A stretch of DNA of 64,000 nt from Chryseobacterium shigense (GCF_014207845.1 NZ_JACHLC010000007.1:32523-96522); one strand, 5' to 3'. Counted from the stretch's first letter, positions 44,441 to 54,086 are shown. The notes: generated from the sequence alone by a model not told the origin. Program-made: numbers and translations.

Positions 44441-44884
44441 ATGATAAATTTCAAAGACATTCATATAGGTAGTCTTATTAAAAAGCGCATGCTGGAATCT
44501 GAAATTAATATGGAAAGGGCCTGCAACTTTCTTAATTACGGAGAGGAATACATAATGGATATGTTTAAGCAAAAAGACTTAGATACCAGAGTTTTGCTCA
44601 AATGGTCTAAACTGTTGAAATATGATTTTTTCAGGTTATACTCTCAGCATCTTATTTTGTATTCCCCACCTCGAGCTATAGATCAGCAAAAAAAACAAAG
44701 CCTCCCTCAGTTTAGAAAGAACCTCTATACAAAAGAGATTATTGATTTTGTTTTAGAGCTTATAGAAGCTGAAACAAAAAGTATAGATCAGGTGATTGAG
44801 GAATACAAAATCCCGAAAACAACTTTATATAATTGGATGAAAAAATACAACAACTACGTGGATGAAAAAGAAAACCCAACCTGA
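44441..44884 (+). CDS. Small HTH protein 1 (transposase-like DNA-binding domain)
   Basis: 147 residues. An N-terminal half (DIHIGSLIKKRMLESEINME) is HTH-like, and the C-terminal half contains ETKSIDQVIEEYKIPKTTLY NWMKKY, the helix-turn-helix form of transposase or repressor proteins. No catalytic DDE residues are present. It overlaps the next ORF by 23 bases. I believe this pair recurs in related genomes, but I cannot check. Possibly the DNA-binding part of a lost element, or a pair of regulators. Confidence 0.65.
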   Translation: MINFKDIHIGSLIKKRMLESEINMERACNFLNYGEEYIMDMFKQKDLDTRVLLKWSKLLKYDFFRLYSQHLILYSPPRAIDQQKKQSLPQFRKNLYTKEIIDFVLELIEAETKSIDQVIEEYKIPKTTLYNWMKKYNNYVDEKENPT

Positions 44885-45185
44885 TTATAGAAAAATATAT
44901 CAGGATATTATTACACTAAAATATCCCGAAAAAAAAGAATTATGCAACGGAATTTTATCAAAAGCTAAACTGACTCTGTTGGACATTATACAACTAAATG
45001 ATTTAATTTTCAGTCCTGTTAATGAAGATAAAAAACATCGTTCGTATGATGAATCTTCAATATTGGAAATTTTAACCTTTCAAAAAAAATACAGTTATTC
45101 TAACAAAAAGACAGCGGCTCACTTTAGAGTAAGCAGGAATACCATTGCCAAATGGAAAAAAAACTATATAATGCTCTCACAATAA
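44862..45185 (+). CDS. Small HTH protein 2, overlapping partner
   Basis: 107 residues from ATG 44862 inside the end of the previous ORF, in another frame. A helix-turn-helix lies at the C-terminus (KKTAAHFRVSRNTIAKWKKN). No other domain is recognised. A 23-base overlap implies translational coupling with protein 1. A terminator follows. Function unknown. Confidence 0.65.
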   Translation: MKKKTQPDYRKIYQDIITLKYPEKKELCNGILSKAKLTLLDIIQLNDLIFSPVNEDKKHRSYDESSILEILTFQKKYSYSNKKTAAHFRVSRNTIAKWKKNYIMLSQ

Positions 45186-45266
45186 CTTTATTAACTTCGC
45201 ATAAATGACAGAAACCAATTAAAAATAACTTTACCAAATCAAGAAGGTCAAAAACACAATGAAATG

Positions 45267-45296
45267 AAGCCGATAGTTTTTAACTATCGGCTTTTA
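45267..45296. terminator. Bidirectional terminator between HTH pair and the LuxR-type pseudogene
   Basis: A 12-base perfect stem (45267-45278 with 45282-45293), loop TTT, T-rich flank on both strands. Confidence 0.82.
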
Positions 45297-45317
45297 TAAT
45301 TTTTTCTGAAAGCCTTT

Positions 45318-46769
45318 CTAAAGTTTATTGATCCACACATATAAATTGGTATTTTGAGGAATATTCAGTTTTTTTCGCAAACGATACTTTCTGCTGTCTA
45401 CAGAATTTATTGAAGACCGCATATAAGTAGCAATATCTTTAGTCTGGATATTCAATTTTAGATATACACACATTTCGAGATCTAGTGGTGTAAGTTCCGG
45501 AAATTCCAATAACCTTTTGTATAAATATGGAAATACATTCTGGAAAACCGCGAGCAAATGTTTATCATTACGCTTGACCATTTCCAATAATAAAAGAAGG
45601 TTATCTCCATCTGAAGTATCCCCCTGTAAATCTGTGTTTCTATCAGGCAGCTTAGGCGAAATATACTTTTTATGCTGCTTTTTCCTGTAAAAATAGATTA
45701 CAATAAGTGACAGCAGAACAAGCAATACAATAGGAACTAGTAAATAAAATAATGGGTTGTCTTTTTTTTGAGTTAATAAAGCTTTTTTATCAATTTTATT
45801 TTGGGTTATAAGTGCAGATTGATTGATTCTTCCCAGACTATCTTTTAGTCGCATATTTTTTTCAAGATAATAAGCTTCCATTTTGTTGTCTCCAATCTTT
45901 TTATAATATTCTATCATTTTGGGATAAATGACCAATAATCCGTCTGAGTATTTGTATTCTTTATAAATGGGCAGGCTTTCATTCCAATATTTTAAGGCTT
46001 CCTGATCATTACCCGAATCAAAATTATGATTTCATCTTAGTGCATACACATTCGCTATATATCTTTTATCGTTTTCTTTTATCTGTCTTTTTTCGGCATA
46101 ATCATAATATTTATCTGCTTCCTTATAATTACCCTGTGTATCATAGGCAAATGCTATATTCTGGAGCGATTGTCCTTTCTGAGGACATGGATCAGGCACT
46201 TTTGATATCTCAGAATAGCTTTTTAGTGCAAAATATAAAATGGAGTCTTTATAACTTCTTTTATTGTAGTCTTTAAAAAGAGGTATGGAATATAATGCAA
46301 GATTTTCATAAATATAATATTTTTCTTTATGCATTGTATTTTTATCATCAATCAGATTGACAATCTTAAATGCTTTGGAAAAACAGGAACGGGCATTATC
46401 AAAATCTTTCACAAGCATTAACGACTTCGCTTTGTATAGAAGAAGGGATACCCAGTCTTTATACGATTTTAATTCTTCTGCTATGGGTAATCCTTCTTCT
46501 ACAGATTTTAAGCACGCATTCGTATCCATTCTGGTGATGTATGCTCTTGAACGATACGTTATAGCTATCAACATCCCACTTTTATCATTCTCTTCTTTTG
46601 AAAGCATGTAAAGCTCATTACAAATTGAGATAGCTTTTTCCTCTCCAAATCTTGCATCAATATTTTCTCCTTTTAGTTGTTTTGTTAAAAACTCTATTCT
46701 TTGTTTAGAAAAACTTTGCGACAAAAAAACAAGAGGAAAGAATATAAGAATAAGCAGCTTTGTTTTCAT
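45318..46769 (-). pseudogene. TPR-LuxR-type membrane regulator with an in-frame stop
   Basis: From ATG 46769 (signal peptide MKTKLLILIFFPLVFLSQSF) the frame encodes TPR-like helices and stops at TGA 46034-46032. The same frame continues (NHNFDSGNDQEALKYWNESL..) without another stop through a membrane helix (LFYLLVPIVLLVLLSLIVIY) to a LuxR-like helix-turn-helix (LTPLDLEMCVYLKLNIQTKD, SINSVDSRKYRLRKKLNI) and ends at 45318. One codon therefore separates two halves of an otherwise complete TPR-TM-HTH regulator of about 480 residues. A single substitution (such as CGA to TGA) explains it. A separate product from 45935 would have the membrane helix and HTH only. Confidence 0.82.
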
Positions 46770-46973
46770 GAGAGGGAATTTCTTCAAAATTAACAATTTT
46801 CCCCATTTATTTATCTGATGTTTAAAAACAAATTGAAATTTATGTAGATTCTGTAAAAAAATCAAGTCTTTTGTTAAAGTAAGAATAAATTCATGTCAAG
46901 ATTTTCCTCTTTTTACCTCTGGAAAAATATTTTTTATATGAGTTTAAGAATAAATAAAAAGATATATATATAA

Positions 46974-46997
46974 AATCCTGCATAAAAATGCAGGATT
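46974..46997 (-). terminator. Hairpin with T-rich flank on the minus strand
   Basis: AATCCTGCAT (46974-46983) pairs with ATGCAGGATT (46988-46997). On the minus strand T-rich sequence follows. It has no intact gene in front of it, in agreement with a lost gene. Confidence 0.55.
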
Positions 46998-47255
46998 CTT
47001 GGGGTGAATGATGGGTATCAGTGTTTTTTGTAAAGCTATAAAATATTTCATTCCGATGTTGTTGGTCTTGTAAAATTTTGTTGAATCCATAGCCTGGATG
47101 TTTCTCTGAAAATTTGTTTCAAGCAAGTTATGAGACCAGAATCTTCTTTTCGCTTAGAATGATAATAAACAACTATTCTTTTCCAACTAGCAAATAACTG
47201 CAACCTTTCTGATGTTCAAAAAGTACCCTTGGATCATATATTCTACAATTTCACA

Positions 47256-47286
47256 TTTTTTGACAGGCTTTGTCCCTTTTTTGACA
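47256..47286. promoter_or_regulatory. Two TTTTTTGACA direct repeats, 21 bases apart
   Basis: Copies at 47256-47265 and 47277-47286. Direct repeats in phase at 21 bases are the usual arrangement of LytTR-domain binding sites, and a LytTR response regulator is encoded downstream. Binding is inference. Confidence 0.35.
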
Positions 47287-47650
47287 AACCGACTTCATAT
47301 TACAAACTTAAATTAGTAAACATCTTTTTCATAGAATTCTCTTTAGTCTTTGCCAGTTTTTGTTTTGCTTATCCCTCCGAAATTCTTTTCCCAATCGCGT
47401 AACGGTTAATAGTGAAATCAATATTTCCGAAATATATCTTTGGAGATCTGCCCCGATTTATATGATTTTAGAATTGCTAATATCCTACTCCATATAAATT
47501 TCTTTTTTATGGCTTTTTTTGTTAATTTTAACACTTAAACCACTGAATTTCAATCAATAAAACCTATCCCTCAATAGATTTACTATCTGAAATAAAAAAC
47601 TAGCCTTTTGACTAAAAAATTAAATAACCAAACACAAATACCGACAGACA

Positions 47651-49648
47651 ATGAGAAAAATCCTATTCTTTGTTTTACTGAATTATTTTGCTTTCGGACA
47701 AGATAAGAGAATCGATAGTTTGAAAAACGAACTAAAAAGCAAAACCGATACAGAATCAAAAGTTGATTTATATGAGAAAATAATTACTCTATATTGGACA
47801 GAAAGTATTGATTCTGCGTTTAGCTATACTAATAGATTGAAAAAACTTTCCTTGGAAAAAAAACATCTTAATGGTATCATCATCTCCGAAATTTATACCG
47901 CTGTGAATTATGAAGCCATAGATAAAATGGACATATCGGATTCAATTTTTAAAAAAATAATCAATAAAATCCCATCTGATGAATTTAAATTAAAAGGTAT
48001 TTATTACTATAATTATGGAAATCATTTGTTTTATAAACATCAATTACAAGAGGCAATACTAGAATATGAAAAAGCAATTAATAATTACAAAAAAATAAAT
48101 GATGACAAGACAATTGCCAGAATAAAATTAAATCTTGGCTATCTATATGCCAATCAAAATAATTTTTTCAAATCAACCTTACTATACGAAGAAACGATCC
48201 CTATTCTTCAAAAGCATAAAGACTGGTTAGGGTTAAGTGCTGTATATGGTAGAATTGGTGTTAATTTTGGCAGTTTATCGATGAATGAAAAAGCAATTGA
48301 ATATCATAAGAAAGGACTTTCTATCGATAGAAAATACAACTTGATGGAAAACGAAGCCTATACCTTAGCAAATATTGCAACAGAATATGCCGAATTAAAA
48401 CATTACAAGCTTAGCAAAGAATATTATAATCTTGCTATTGATAAGTTCCGGATACTGAAAAGTGATAACAATTTATTGATAAATAGACTGCAATTAGCTT
48501 TAATAAAATATAAGGAAGGGAATTTTGATGATGCATTAAAAGACTTACGAAAAATAGCAACTCATAAGAATAATAAAATGCCATTAAGTTACTATCATTT
48601 ATACGCTAATCTTATGGCTAACTCTGGTAATTTTAAAGAAGCAAAAATTCATTTTGAAACATCATTGGATATTTTGCAAAAAGATCAGAATAAAACAGGA
48701 GAGAAAGATCTCATTTATGACTATTTGCATTTCCGGTTAAAAAAGAACAATGATAAAGAGTTACTTCATCTTCTGGAAAAATATGACTCTATAGAAAGGA
48801 AAATTAATAGCGATGAAAACAAAATGTATTTTACTAACTGGAATACCAAATACCAAACTGCGGAAAAAGAGGATCAAATTAAATCCCAACAATTAGAACT
48901 TGAAAAAGAAAAAACTAATCGGAATGTTGCGATTTCCAGTATCGGATTTTTATTACTGCTCTCGGGAGGAGGATTTTTATTTTTCAAAAACCATCAGCAA
49001 CAAAAAGAGCTCCAGAATCAAAATACATTGCTTAGTCTGCAGCACAGCCTCAATGCAATGGAACTTCAAAGTCTGAATAAACAACTTGATCCTCATGAAA
49101 TAAAAAATCTGCTGGCTTTCATTTCTCCCGAAATTCAGGAGAAAGCTCCGGAGTCTTATAAAAATATGCTGAAATTATTCAACATTACAAAAGCAAGTTT
49201 AAACAGCCATTCTTTGACAGAAAGTATAAAAACACAAATTAATCAAATTGAAGATTTTTTAAGTTTGGAAAAAAGTATGTTATCTGAACCCTTAGAATAT
49301 TCCATTGAAAATAAAATAGAAAATGAAGATGTACAAATCCCAAGACTGATGTTGAAAAACTTGGTGGAAAACGCTATAAAGCATGGTATTAAAGGAAAGG
49401 AAAATGGAGGTAAAATAAAAGTAAAATTACTGGAAAAAGATAATTTCATTTTTATCAGCATTGATGATTCTGGAAAAGGAAGAAACCAAAACATTTTATC
49501 AGATAGTGGAATCGGAACTTCAACATATCAGAAACTTTTTACCACTCTTAATCAAAAAAATAAAGAAAACGCTATTTTTGAAATCACTGATAAAGAACAA
49601 GGAACAAAAGTAGAAGTAAAAATACCGAAAGATTATAAATACAGCTAA
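47651..49648 (+). CDS. TPR-containing sensor histidine kinase (LytS-like)
   Basis: 665 residues. Signal peptide (MRKILFFVLLNYFAFG), TPR-like repeats (about 40-400), membrane helix (AISSIGFLLLLSGGGFLFF, about 425-445), coiled-coil, then a His_kinase domain with H482 in LDPHEIKNLL and an ATPase domain with LVENAIKHGIKG, IDDSGKGR and GIGTSTYQKL. The phospho-acceptor motif deviates from the NPHFxFN of LytS-type kinases but keeps the histidine. With the next gene, five bases away, it forms a two-component system. Confidence 0.88.
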   Translation: MRKILFFVLLNYFAFGQDKRIDSLKNELKSKTDTESKVDLYEKIITLYWTESIDSAFSYTNRLKKLSLEKKHLNGIIISEIYTAVNYEAIDKMDISDSIFKKIINKIPSDEFKLKGIYYYNYGNHLFYKHQLQEAILEYEKAINNYKKINDDKTIARIKLNLGYLYANQNNFFKSTLLYEETIPILQKHKDWLGLSAVYGRIGVNFGSLSMNEKAIEYHKKGLSIDRKYNLMENEAYTLANIATEYAELKHYKLSKEYYNLAIDKFRILKSDNNLLINRLQLALIKYKEGNFDDALKDLRKIATHKNNKMPLSYYHLYANLMANSGNFKEAKIHFETSLDILQKDQNKTGEKDLIYDYLHFRLKKNNDKELLHLLEKYDSIERKINSDENKMYFTNWNTKYQTAEKEDQIKSQQLELEKEKTNRNVAISSIGFLLLLSGGGFLFFKNHQQQKELQNQNTLLSLQHSLNAMELQSLNKQLDPHEIKNLLAFISPEIQEKAPESYKNMLKLFNITKASLNSHSLTESIKTQINQIEDFLSLEKSMLSEPLEYSIENKIENEDVQIPRLMLKNLVENAIKHGIKGKENGGKIKVKLLEKDNFIFISIDDSGKGRNQNILSDSGIGTSTYQKLFTTLNQKNKENAIFEITDKEQGTKVEVKIPKDYKYS

Positions 49649-49653
49649 TAACC

Positions 49654-50376
49654 ATGAATTATAATTATATTATTGTAGAAGATAACTTAGGCAGTTTACA
49701 AAACCTGCAAACAGCAATGAAACAACATCAAAATTTTAAGGAGGCAGGGGTTGCACATTCGGTTTCTAAAGGAATTTCTTTAGCTCTTTCCGCCAAACCG
49801 CATATTATTTTTTTGGATGTAGAATTGGGTGATGAAAAAGGATTCGACCTGATAAAAGAAATCCGACAGTTCACCTCCGAAATGCCATTTATTATTATGA
49901 ACACCCATTATGACAAATATGCGAAGAAAGCGGTGAATAGTGATGTGCTTTATTTTTTGGATAAACCTGTTGATCCTGATGAGTTGATTATTGCATTACA
50001 TAAGTTTGAAAAAAAATATCTCGAAATGCAAAGTCATATTACTATCAAAAATACAGAGGGACATTTCTTTATGCAGTTGGAAGAAATACATCACATACAA
50101 TCCGATAATAATTGTTGCAGAATTATCAAAAAGGATAATACACAAATGTTTGTTACCAAAACACTTAAAGAAATAGAAACCATTTTACCACTGCCTTTTA
50201 TCAGAATCCATAAAAGCTATATAGTAAATACTCAATATATACACATGCTGAATACCACAAAAAAGTTCATTCAGTTAAAAGGTATCTCCTTGCAAAATGA
50301 ATTCATTGAACTGCCAATTAGTGATTTGTATATGGAAAAAGTAAAACAAACGCTTTTGGTTGCAAAATCAAACTAA
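49654..50376 (+). CDS. LytTR-family response regulator
   Basis: 240 residues: a receiver domain (1-120) with acidic IIVEDN, phospho-acceptor D55 in IIFLDVELGD and K103-region FLDKPVD, then a LytTR DNA-binding domain (HITIKNTEGHFFMQLEEIHH, LPLPFIRIHKSYIVNTQYI). It is the partner of the kinase. Target unknown; candidates are its own promoter region and nearby secreted-protein genes. Confidence 0.92.
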   Translation: MNYNYIIVEDNLGSLQNLQTAMKQHQNFKEAGVAHSVSKGISLALSAKPHIIFLDVELGDEKGFDLIKEIRQFTSEMPFIIMNTHYDKYAKKAVNSDVLYFLDKPVDPDELIIALHKFEKKYLEMQSHITIKNTEGHFFMQLEEIHHIQSDNNCCRIIKKDNTQMFVTKTLKEIETILPLPFIRIHKSYIVNTQYIHMLNTTKKFIQLKGISLQNEFIELPISDLYMEKVKQTLLVAKSN

Positions 50377-50448
50377 ATAAATTCACCAATTCACTCAATA
50401 AACTTCCCCACTCAGTATAAGGACTGTACAATACACCACTTACAATGT

Positions 50449-50476
50449 AACCACCTATATTTCATGGTGGTTTTTT
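50449..50476 (+). terminator. Terminator of the two-component pair
   Basis: AACCACC (50449-50455) pairs with GGTGGTT (50466-50472), loop of ten bases, followed by T residues. Confidence 0.75.
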
Positions 50477-50662
50477 CTTGTAAGTTTGAAAAAACAATTT
50501 CACTTGAAAAAGCATAATTCCAATGAATGTATAATAATCATACGATCTCAATAATTATTAAAAAAACAAATTATTGCTGTAGGAAACCTAGCTCATTAGA
50601 AACTGTAGTGATAAAGAAATGGAAAGAGTAAACAAAAATATCAACCCAAAAATTAATACAAA

Positions 50663-51412
50663 ATGAAATCATTAAAAATCATGGCAGTAAGCCTGCTGAT
50701 TGTGTCACTATTTTCTTGTAATCAGGATGATAGTTTGAACGAACAAGAGAGTATTCGCAATAACGAAGCCAATTCGTTAAGTAATAAGACAGGATTGGTA
50801 ACTAATATTCTATCTGCGCAGACAGCCAGTGATATTCCCTCTAAATTTTACCGTGTAAATAATGCATATAAAACAAATTACACACATCTTTTACAGAAAA
50901 GCGGTGAGTGTAGCTGGACTAATTATACTTTATGTGCCGGAGCAATTGCCAGAACAAAAGGATATACATATCCCGCCACGTATGCTCAAATTACAGCAGT
51001 AAAAAATTGGTGTGGAAGTAGTTCAATAATTACTAAATTACAAAGTTATTGTCTCAGTAACGATTCCGGTAAAATATCATGCTCATTGGATTCTAAAAGC
51101 GATAACAGCACGGGAAGGTTTAATTTTATTAAATCAATGCTAAATCACATAGATACCCGCCAGACACCTTTTATCGTCATTTCATCTGTTCCAAAATCAA
51201 CCGGAGGAAGAATCGGGCATTATTATACAGTGTGGAGCATTGATTGGAAACAAGGAGGTACAGGATCGGTAGTATGGTATACCAACACTTTGGATACTGC
51301 TACCGGTAACTTTGATACTCAAATAAAAAGTATGGATTTATCTACATTTCTTGATAATATGGCACCATTAAATCCTGATGCGTCAAATTACAATGCTTTA
51401 TACTTCTGGTAA
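50663..51412 (+). CDS. Papain-like cysteine peptidase-type lipoprotein
   Basis: 249 residues. The lipobox is SLFSC (Cys19), followed by a polar linker. GECSWTNYTLCAGAIARTKG has the look of a papain-type active-site Cys helix (Q/G-x-C-W/S), and RIGHYYTVWSIDWK provides the His; an Asn-containing segment follows (VVWYTNT). Papain-like peptidases of this size in bacteria act as secreted effectors or toxins. It lies just downstream of the LytTR system and may be controlled by it. Activity is inference from the motif. Confidence 0.65.
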   Translation: MKSLKIMAVSLLIVSLFSCNQDDSLNEQESIRNNEANSLSNKTGLVTNILSAQTASDIPSKFYRVNNAYKTNYTHLLQKSGECSWTNYTLCAGAIARTKGYTYPATYAQITAVKNWCGSSSIITKLQSYCLSNDSGKISCSLDSKSDNSTGRFNFIKSMLNHIDTRQTPFIVISSVPKSTGGRIGHYYTVWSIDWKQGGTGSVVWYTNTLDTATGNFDTQIKSMDLSTFLDNMAPLNPDASNYNALYFW

Positions 51413-51420
51413 TACAGCTT

Positions 51421-51460
51421 AAGGGCAGAGTGATTAACTTTCCTTTGCCCTTATACTTTT
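51421..51460 (+). terminator. Likely terminator of the peptidase-like gene
   Basis: AAGGGCAGAG (51421-51430) and CTTTGCCCTT (51443-51452) pair with one mismatch; a T-rich stretch follows. Confidence 0.5.
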
Positions 51461-51564
51461 CAGATATAGGTTTGAATACGATTAAAACTGATGTTTACAC
51501 AGAATCGGAAGTAAAGACTATGACCACATAGTGGAGATCGAATCATATATCCGTATTAATCTAT

Positions 51565-51830
51565 TTCAAATTCAGGTTTTTAATGACAACAGGTACCATG
51601 ATTATGATTTTCATATTGTGGACTGCAAATATACTTTTCTTGTGGAGCGTCAAACAATTAATGAAAATTTACACACCAAATAGTGTTTTATTAAATTGAT
51701 ATAATGTATAGAAATAAAAAAGTACACTTTTAAAAAGTGTACTTTTTTTGAGTGAACCATAGTCACAAACTAGAATCGCATGAGTCTGATGATTCACGGA
51801 TCTAATTTTTGTATGAGTTTATTTTTTAAT
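51565..51830 (-). repeat. RCC1-gene 3' flank, copy A
   Basis: The first of three long direct copies of one module: ACAACAGGTA-type start, a TTTACACACCAAATAGTG block, the hairpin AAAAGTACACTTTT / AAAAGTGTACTTTT (51718-51746, terminator of the minus-strand gene) and GAATCGCATGAGTCTGATGA before the stop codon of the RCC1 gene. The segment 51461-51564 shows no gene. Confidence 0.8.
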
Positions 51831-54086
51831 AACTTTTAATGTTTTTACATCATCATTTGAATTTACTCTAACCAGATAAACTCCCGCTGCCAGGCCGGAA
51901 AAATCTATTGTACCTTCATTAGCATTTATTGTTTTATTCAGCATTTCCTGACCCAAAACATTATAAACCGATACCAAAGAAATCTTCTGATCAAACGAAA
52001 TAATGAGTTTGTCATTAACCGGGTTCGGGTAAGCCTTTACAGCGTTGTTCGGCATTGTAAAATCATCAACACCTAAAGTAGTTGGACAGGCAATAGTTGT
52101 TGGAACATTTTTGTCAACATTAGAGCCATCACCCAATTGTCCATAAAGATTTAACCCCCATGTATTAACAGTTCCGTCGCTCTTTAAGGCAAATGTATGC
52201 GATATTCCACCTGCAATATTTTTCCAGGTTGTAAGGTTGCCTATCTGTACAGGAACATTACTGTTTGTCGTAAGTCCGTTTCCTAATTGGCCATATTGAT
52301 TTCTTCCCCAAGCCCAAAGTGTTCCGTTGGATTTTATAGCAGTGGTGTGATTTCCTCCTGAAGCAATGGTCTGCCAGTTAGTAGCTGTTCCGATTTGCGT
52401 TGGGATATTCTTATTTGTAGTTGTTCCGTCTCCCAATTGTCCATTGGCATTATATCCCCAAGCCCAAAATGTTCCGTCCGTTTTTAATGCAGCCACATGA
52501 AGTGCCCCAACACCAAGACTTTGCCAATTGCTGGCAGTTCCAACTTGAGTAGGTACTAACCTATTAGTATTGGTAGCGTCTCCAATAGTCCCGTAAGTAT
52601 TACTTCCCCAGGCCCAAAGCGTTCCGTCTGTTTTCAATGCAACGGTAAAATCCTGTCCGCATTGAACAGCTAACCAGTTGGCAGCAGTTCCTATTTGAAT
52701 CGGCACCAAACTGGTAGTCGTGTTGCCAGTACCTAACTGACCGTAAGGATTGAGGCCCCAGGCCCATAGCGTTCCATTATTTTTTATTGCCACTGTATGA
52801 TACATTCCACTATCAAAAGTTTTCCAATCAGTAGCAGTTCCTACTTGTATTGGTGTATGCTGATCTGTATTTGTACCGTTACCCAACTGACCTGAATTGG
52901 CTCCCCAGGCCCAAAGTGTTCCATCTGTTTTTTGAGCAATTGTATGATTGCTTCCCCCGGCAATTTCTTTCCAGTTATTACCTGTTCCTATTTGTTTTGG
53001 AGTTGATGTATTAGTAGTTGTACCATTTCCTAATTGTCCTGAATAATTATTTCCCCAGGCCCATAATGTTCCATCTGTTTTTATGGCTACACTATGCAAA
53101 CTACCTGCGTTTATTTTTTGAAAGCAGCCTGTTTGAACAGTACTTGGCGACATTTTCACCAAACCAAGCTGCAAGGTTCCCAGCCAAATAGTCCCTGAAG
53201 ATTGTGTCCTAACTGCACTAAAATAGTTATCGGGTAAACCAGAATTTGTACTTGTCGTGGTATAAGTTGTACAATTCGTAAAGTTTTGCAAACCTGCTCC
53301 ATTAAATCCAATCCATACTTTGCTATTACTGTCAACATCCAGAGCGTTCGGATTATATCCTGCAAGGCAAGAATTGCTTTGATAGGTGAATGTAATGTTA
53401 GTTCCGCTTGTTGTTAACGTAATTAAACTATCAGAACCTTTTACATAGATTGTATTATTGGCAATTCTTAATATTCTTTGGGTACCTTGAGCTATAAAAT
53501 CAAAATCAGTTCCATTAAATTTATACATTACACCATCATTTGTAACCCAAACGCCATTGTTACTGTCGGTTGCCACAGACTTCAGATTTGTTACAGCAGT
53601 ATAAGTAGCCCAGGTAGTCCCGTTAAATTTTGTAAGCCCTGAATCTGTTGCAATCCAAAGATTATTTTGCCCGTCAACAGCTATATCATTGATCGCATTA
53701 GTTGGCAATCCTGAATTGGAAGTTGTATAATTAGTCCAGGTTGTTCCATTATACAAAATAATTCCGTTGAGTTGAGAGGCAATCCATTTTCTGCCCAATC
53801 CATCAATTTGAATTTTTATAATTGAATTGGATGCGATACCGGAATTAGCCGTATTATAATTGGTAAAAGTAGTTCCGTTAAAAGTTGAAACTCCATTATA
53901 AGTCGCCAACCATAACAAGCCATTGGCATCGGTTTTAATATCCGCAATGTAATTGCTCCCTATTTCTGAGTTTGAAGTATTGTATGTTGTGTAACTATAC
54001 GTTTGTGCAAATGCAGAAATTGAACTGAGGATTAAGAGTAAAAAGTAGAGTTTTTTCATAGTTTTTAATAAAATAATTTTCTTCAT
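51819..54086 (-). CDS. Secreted propeller/RCC1-repeat protein with T9SS signal
   Basis: 755 residues; the frame starts at ATG 54086, and a second ATG at 54059 begins a complete signal peptide (MKKLYFLLLILSSISAFA), so 54059 is possible. Residues about 30-320 are regulator-propeller-like units (LWLATYNGVSTFNGTTFTNY, LWIATDSGLTKFNGTTWATY); residues about 325-680 are seven RCC1 repeats of about 51 residues (LHSVAIKTDGTLWAWGNNYSGQLGNG). The last 75 are a type A T9SS sorting domain. The RCC1 and sorting parts are nearly identical to the paralogue at 54732 in their last ~100 residues. Surface display and protein binding are likely; the ligand is unknown. Confidence 0.88.
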   Translation of the reverse strand: MKKIILLKTMKKLYFLLLILSSISAFAQTYSYTTYNTSNSEIGSNYIADIKTDANGLLWLATYNGVSTFNGTTFTNYNTANSGIASNSIIKIQIDGLGRKWIASQLNGIILYNGTTWTNYTTSNSGLPTNAINDIAVDGQNNLWIATDSGLTKFNGTTWATYTAVTNLKSVATDSNNGVWVTNDGVMYKFNGTDFDFIAQGTQRILRIANNTIYVKGSDSLITLTTSGTNITFTYQSNSCLAGYNPNALDVDSNSKVWIGFNGAGLQNFTNCTTYTTTSTNSGLPDNYFSAVRTQSSGTIWLGTLQLGLVKMSPSTVQTGCFQKINAGSLHSVAIKTDGTLWAWGNNYSGQLGNGTTTNTSTPKQIGTGNNWKEIAGGSNHTIAQKTDGTLWAWGANSGQLGNGTNTDQHTPIQVGTATDWKTFDSGMYHTVAIKNNGTLWAWGLNPYGQLGTGNTTTSLVPIQIGTAANWLAVQCGQDFTVALKTDGTLWAWGSNTYGTIGDATNTNRLVPTQVGTASNWQSLGVGALHVAALKTDGTFWAWGYNANGQLGDGTTTNKNIPTQIGTATNWQTIASGGNHTTAIKSNGTLWAWGRNQYGQLGNGLTTNSNVPVQIGNLTTWKNIAGGISHTFALKSDGTVNTWGLNLYGQLGDGSNVDKNVPTTIACPTTLGVDDFTMPNNAVKAYPNPVNDKLIISFDQKISLVSVYNVLGQEMLNKTINANEGTIDFSGLAAGVYLVRVNSNDDVKTLKVIKK

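Larger units (their letters stand above)
46770..47650. other. Long gene-poor stretch upstream of the LytS/LytTR pair
   Basis: Apart from a minus-strand hairpin (46974-46997) and two direct repeats (47256-47286) I see no supported gene. A 60-codon minus-strand frame at 46944-47126 has no recognised family and its end runs through the hairpin; it may be the tail of a decayed gene. A TATCTTTG (47435-47442) could serve the kinase gene with a leader of about 200 bases. Confidence 0.5.

Noticed and set aside
46944..47126. 60-codon minus-strand ORF
   Set aside because: No recognised family; its 3' part passes through a terminator-like hairpin, and upstream codons contain stops. At most a relic.
52100..53100. 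Regularly spaced similar units resembling a CRISPR array
   Set aside because: Units of about 153 bases are in frame and encode RCC1 repeats; spacers and palindromic repeats are absent.
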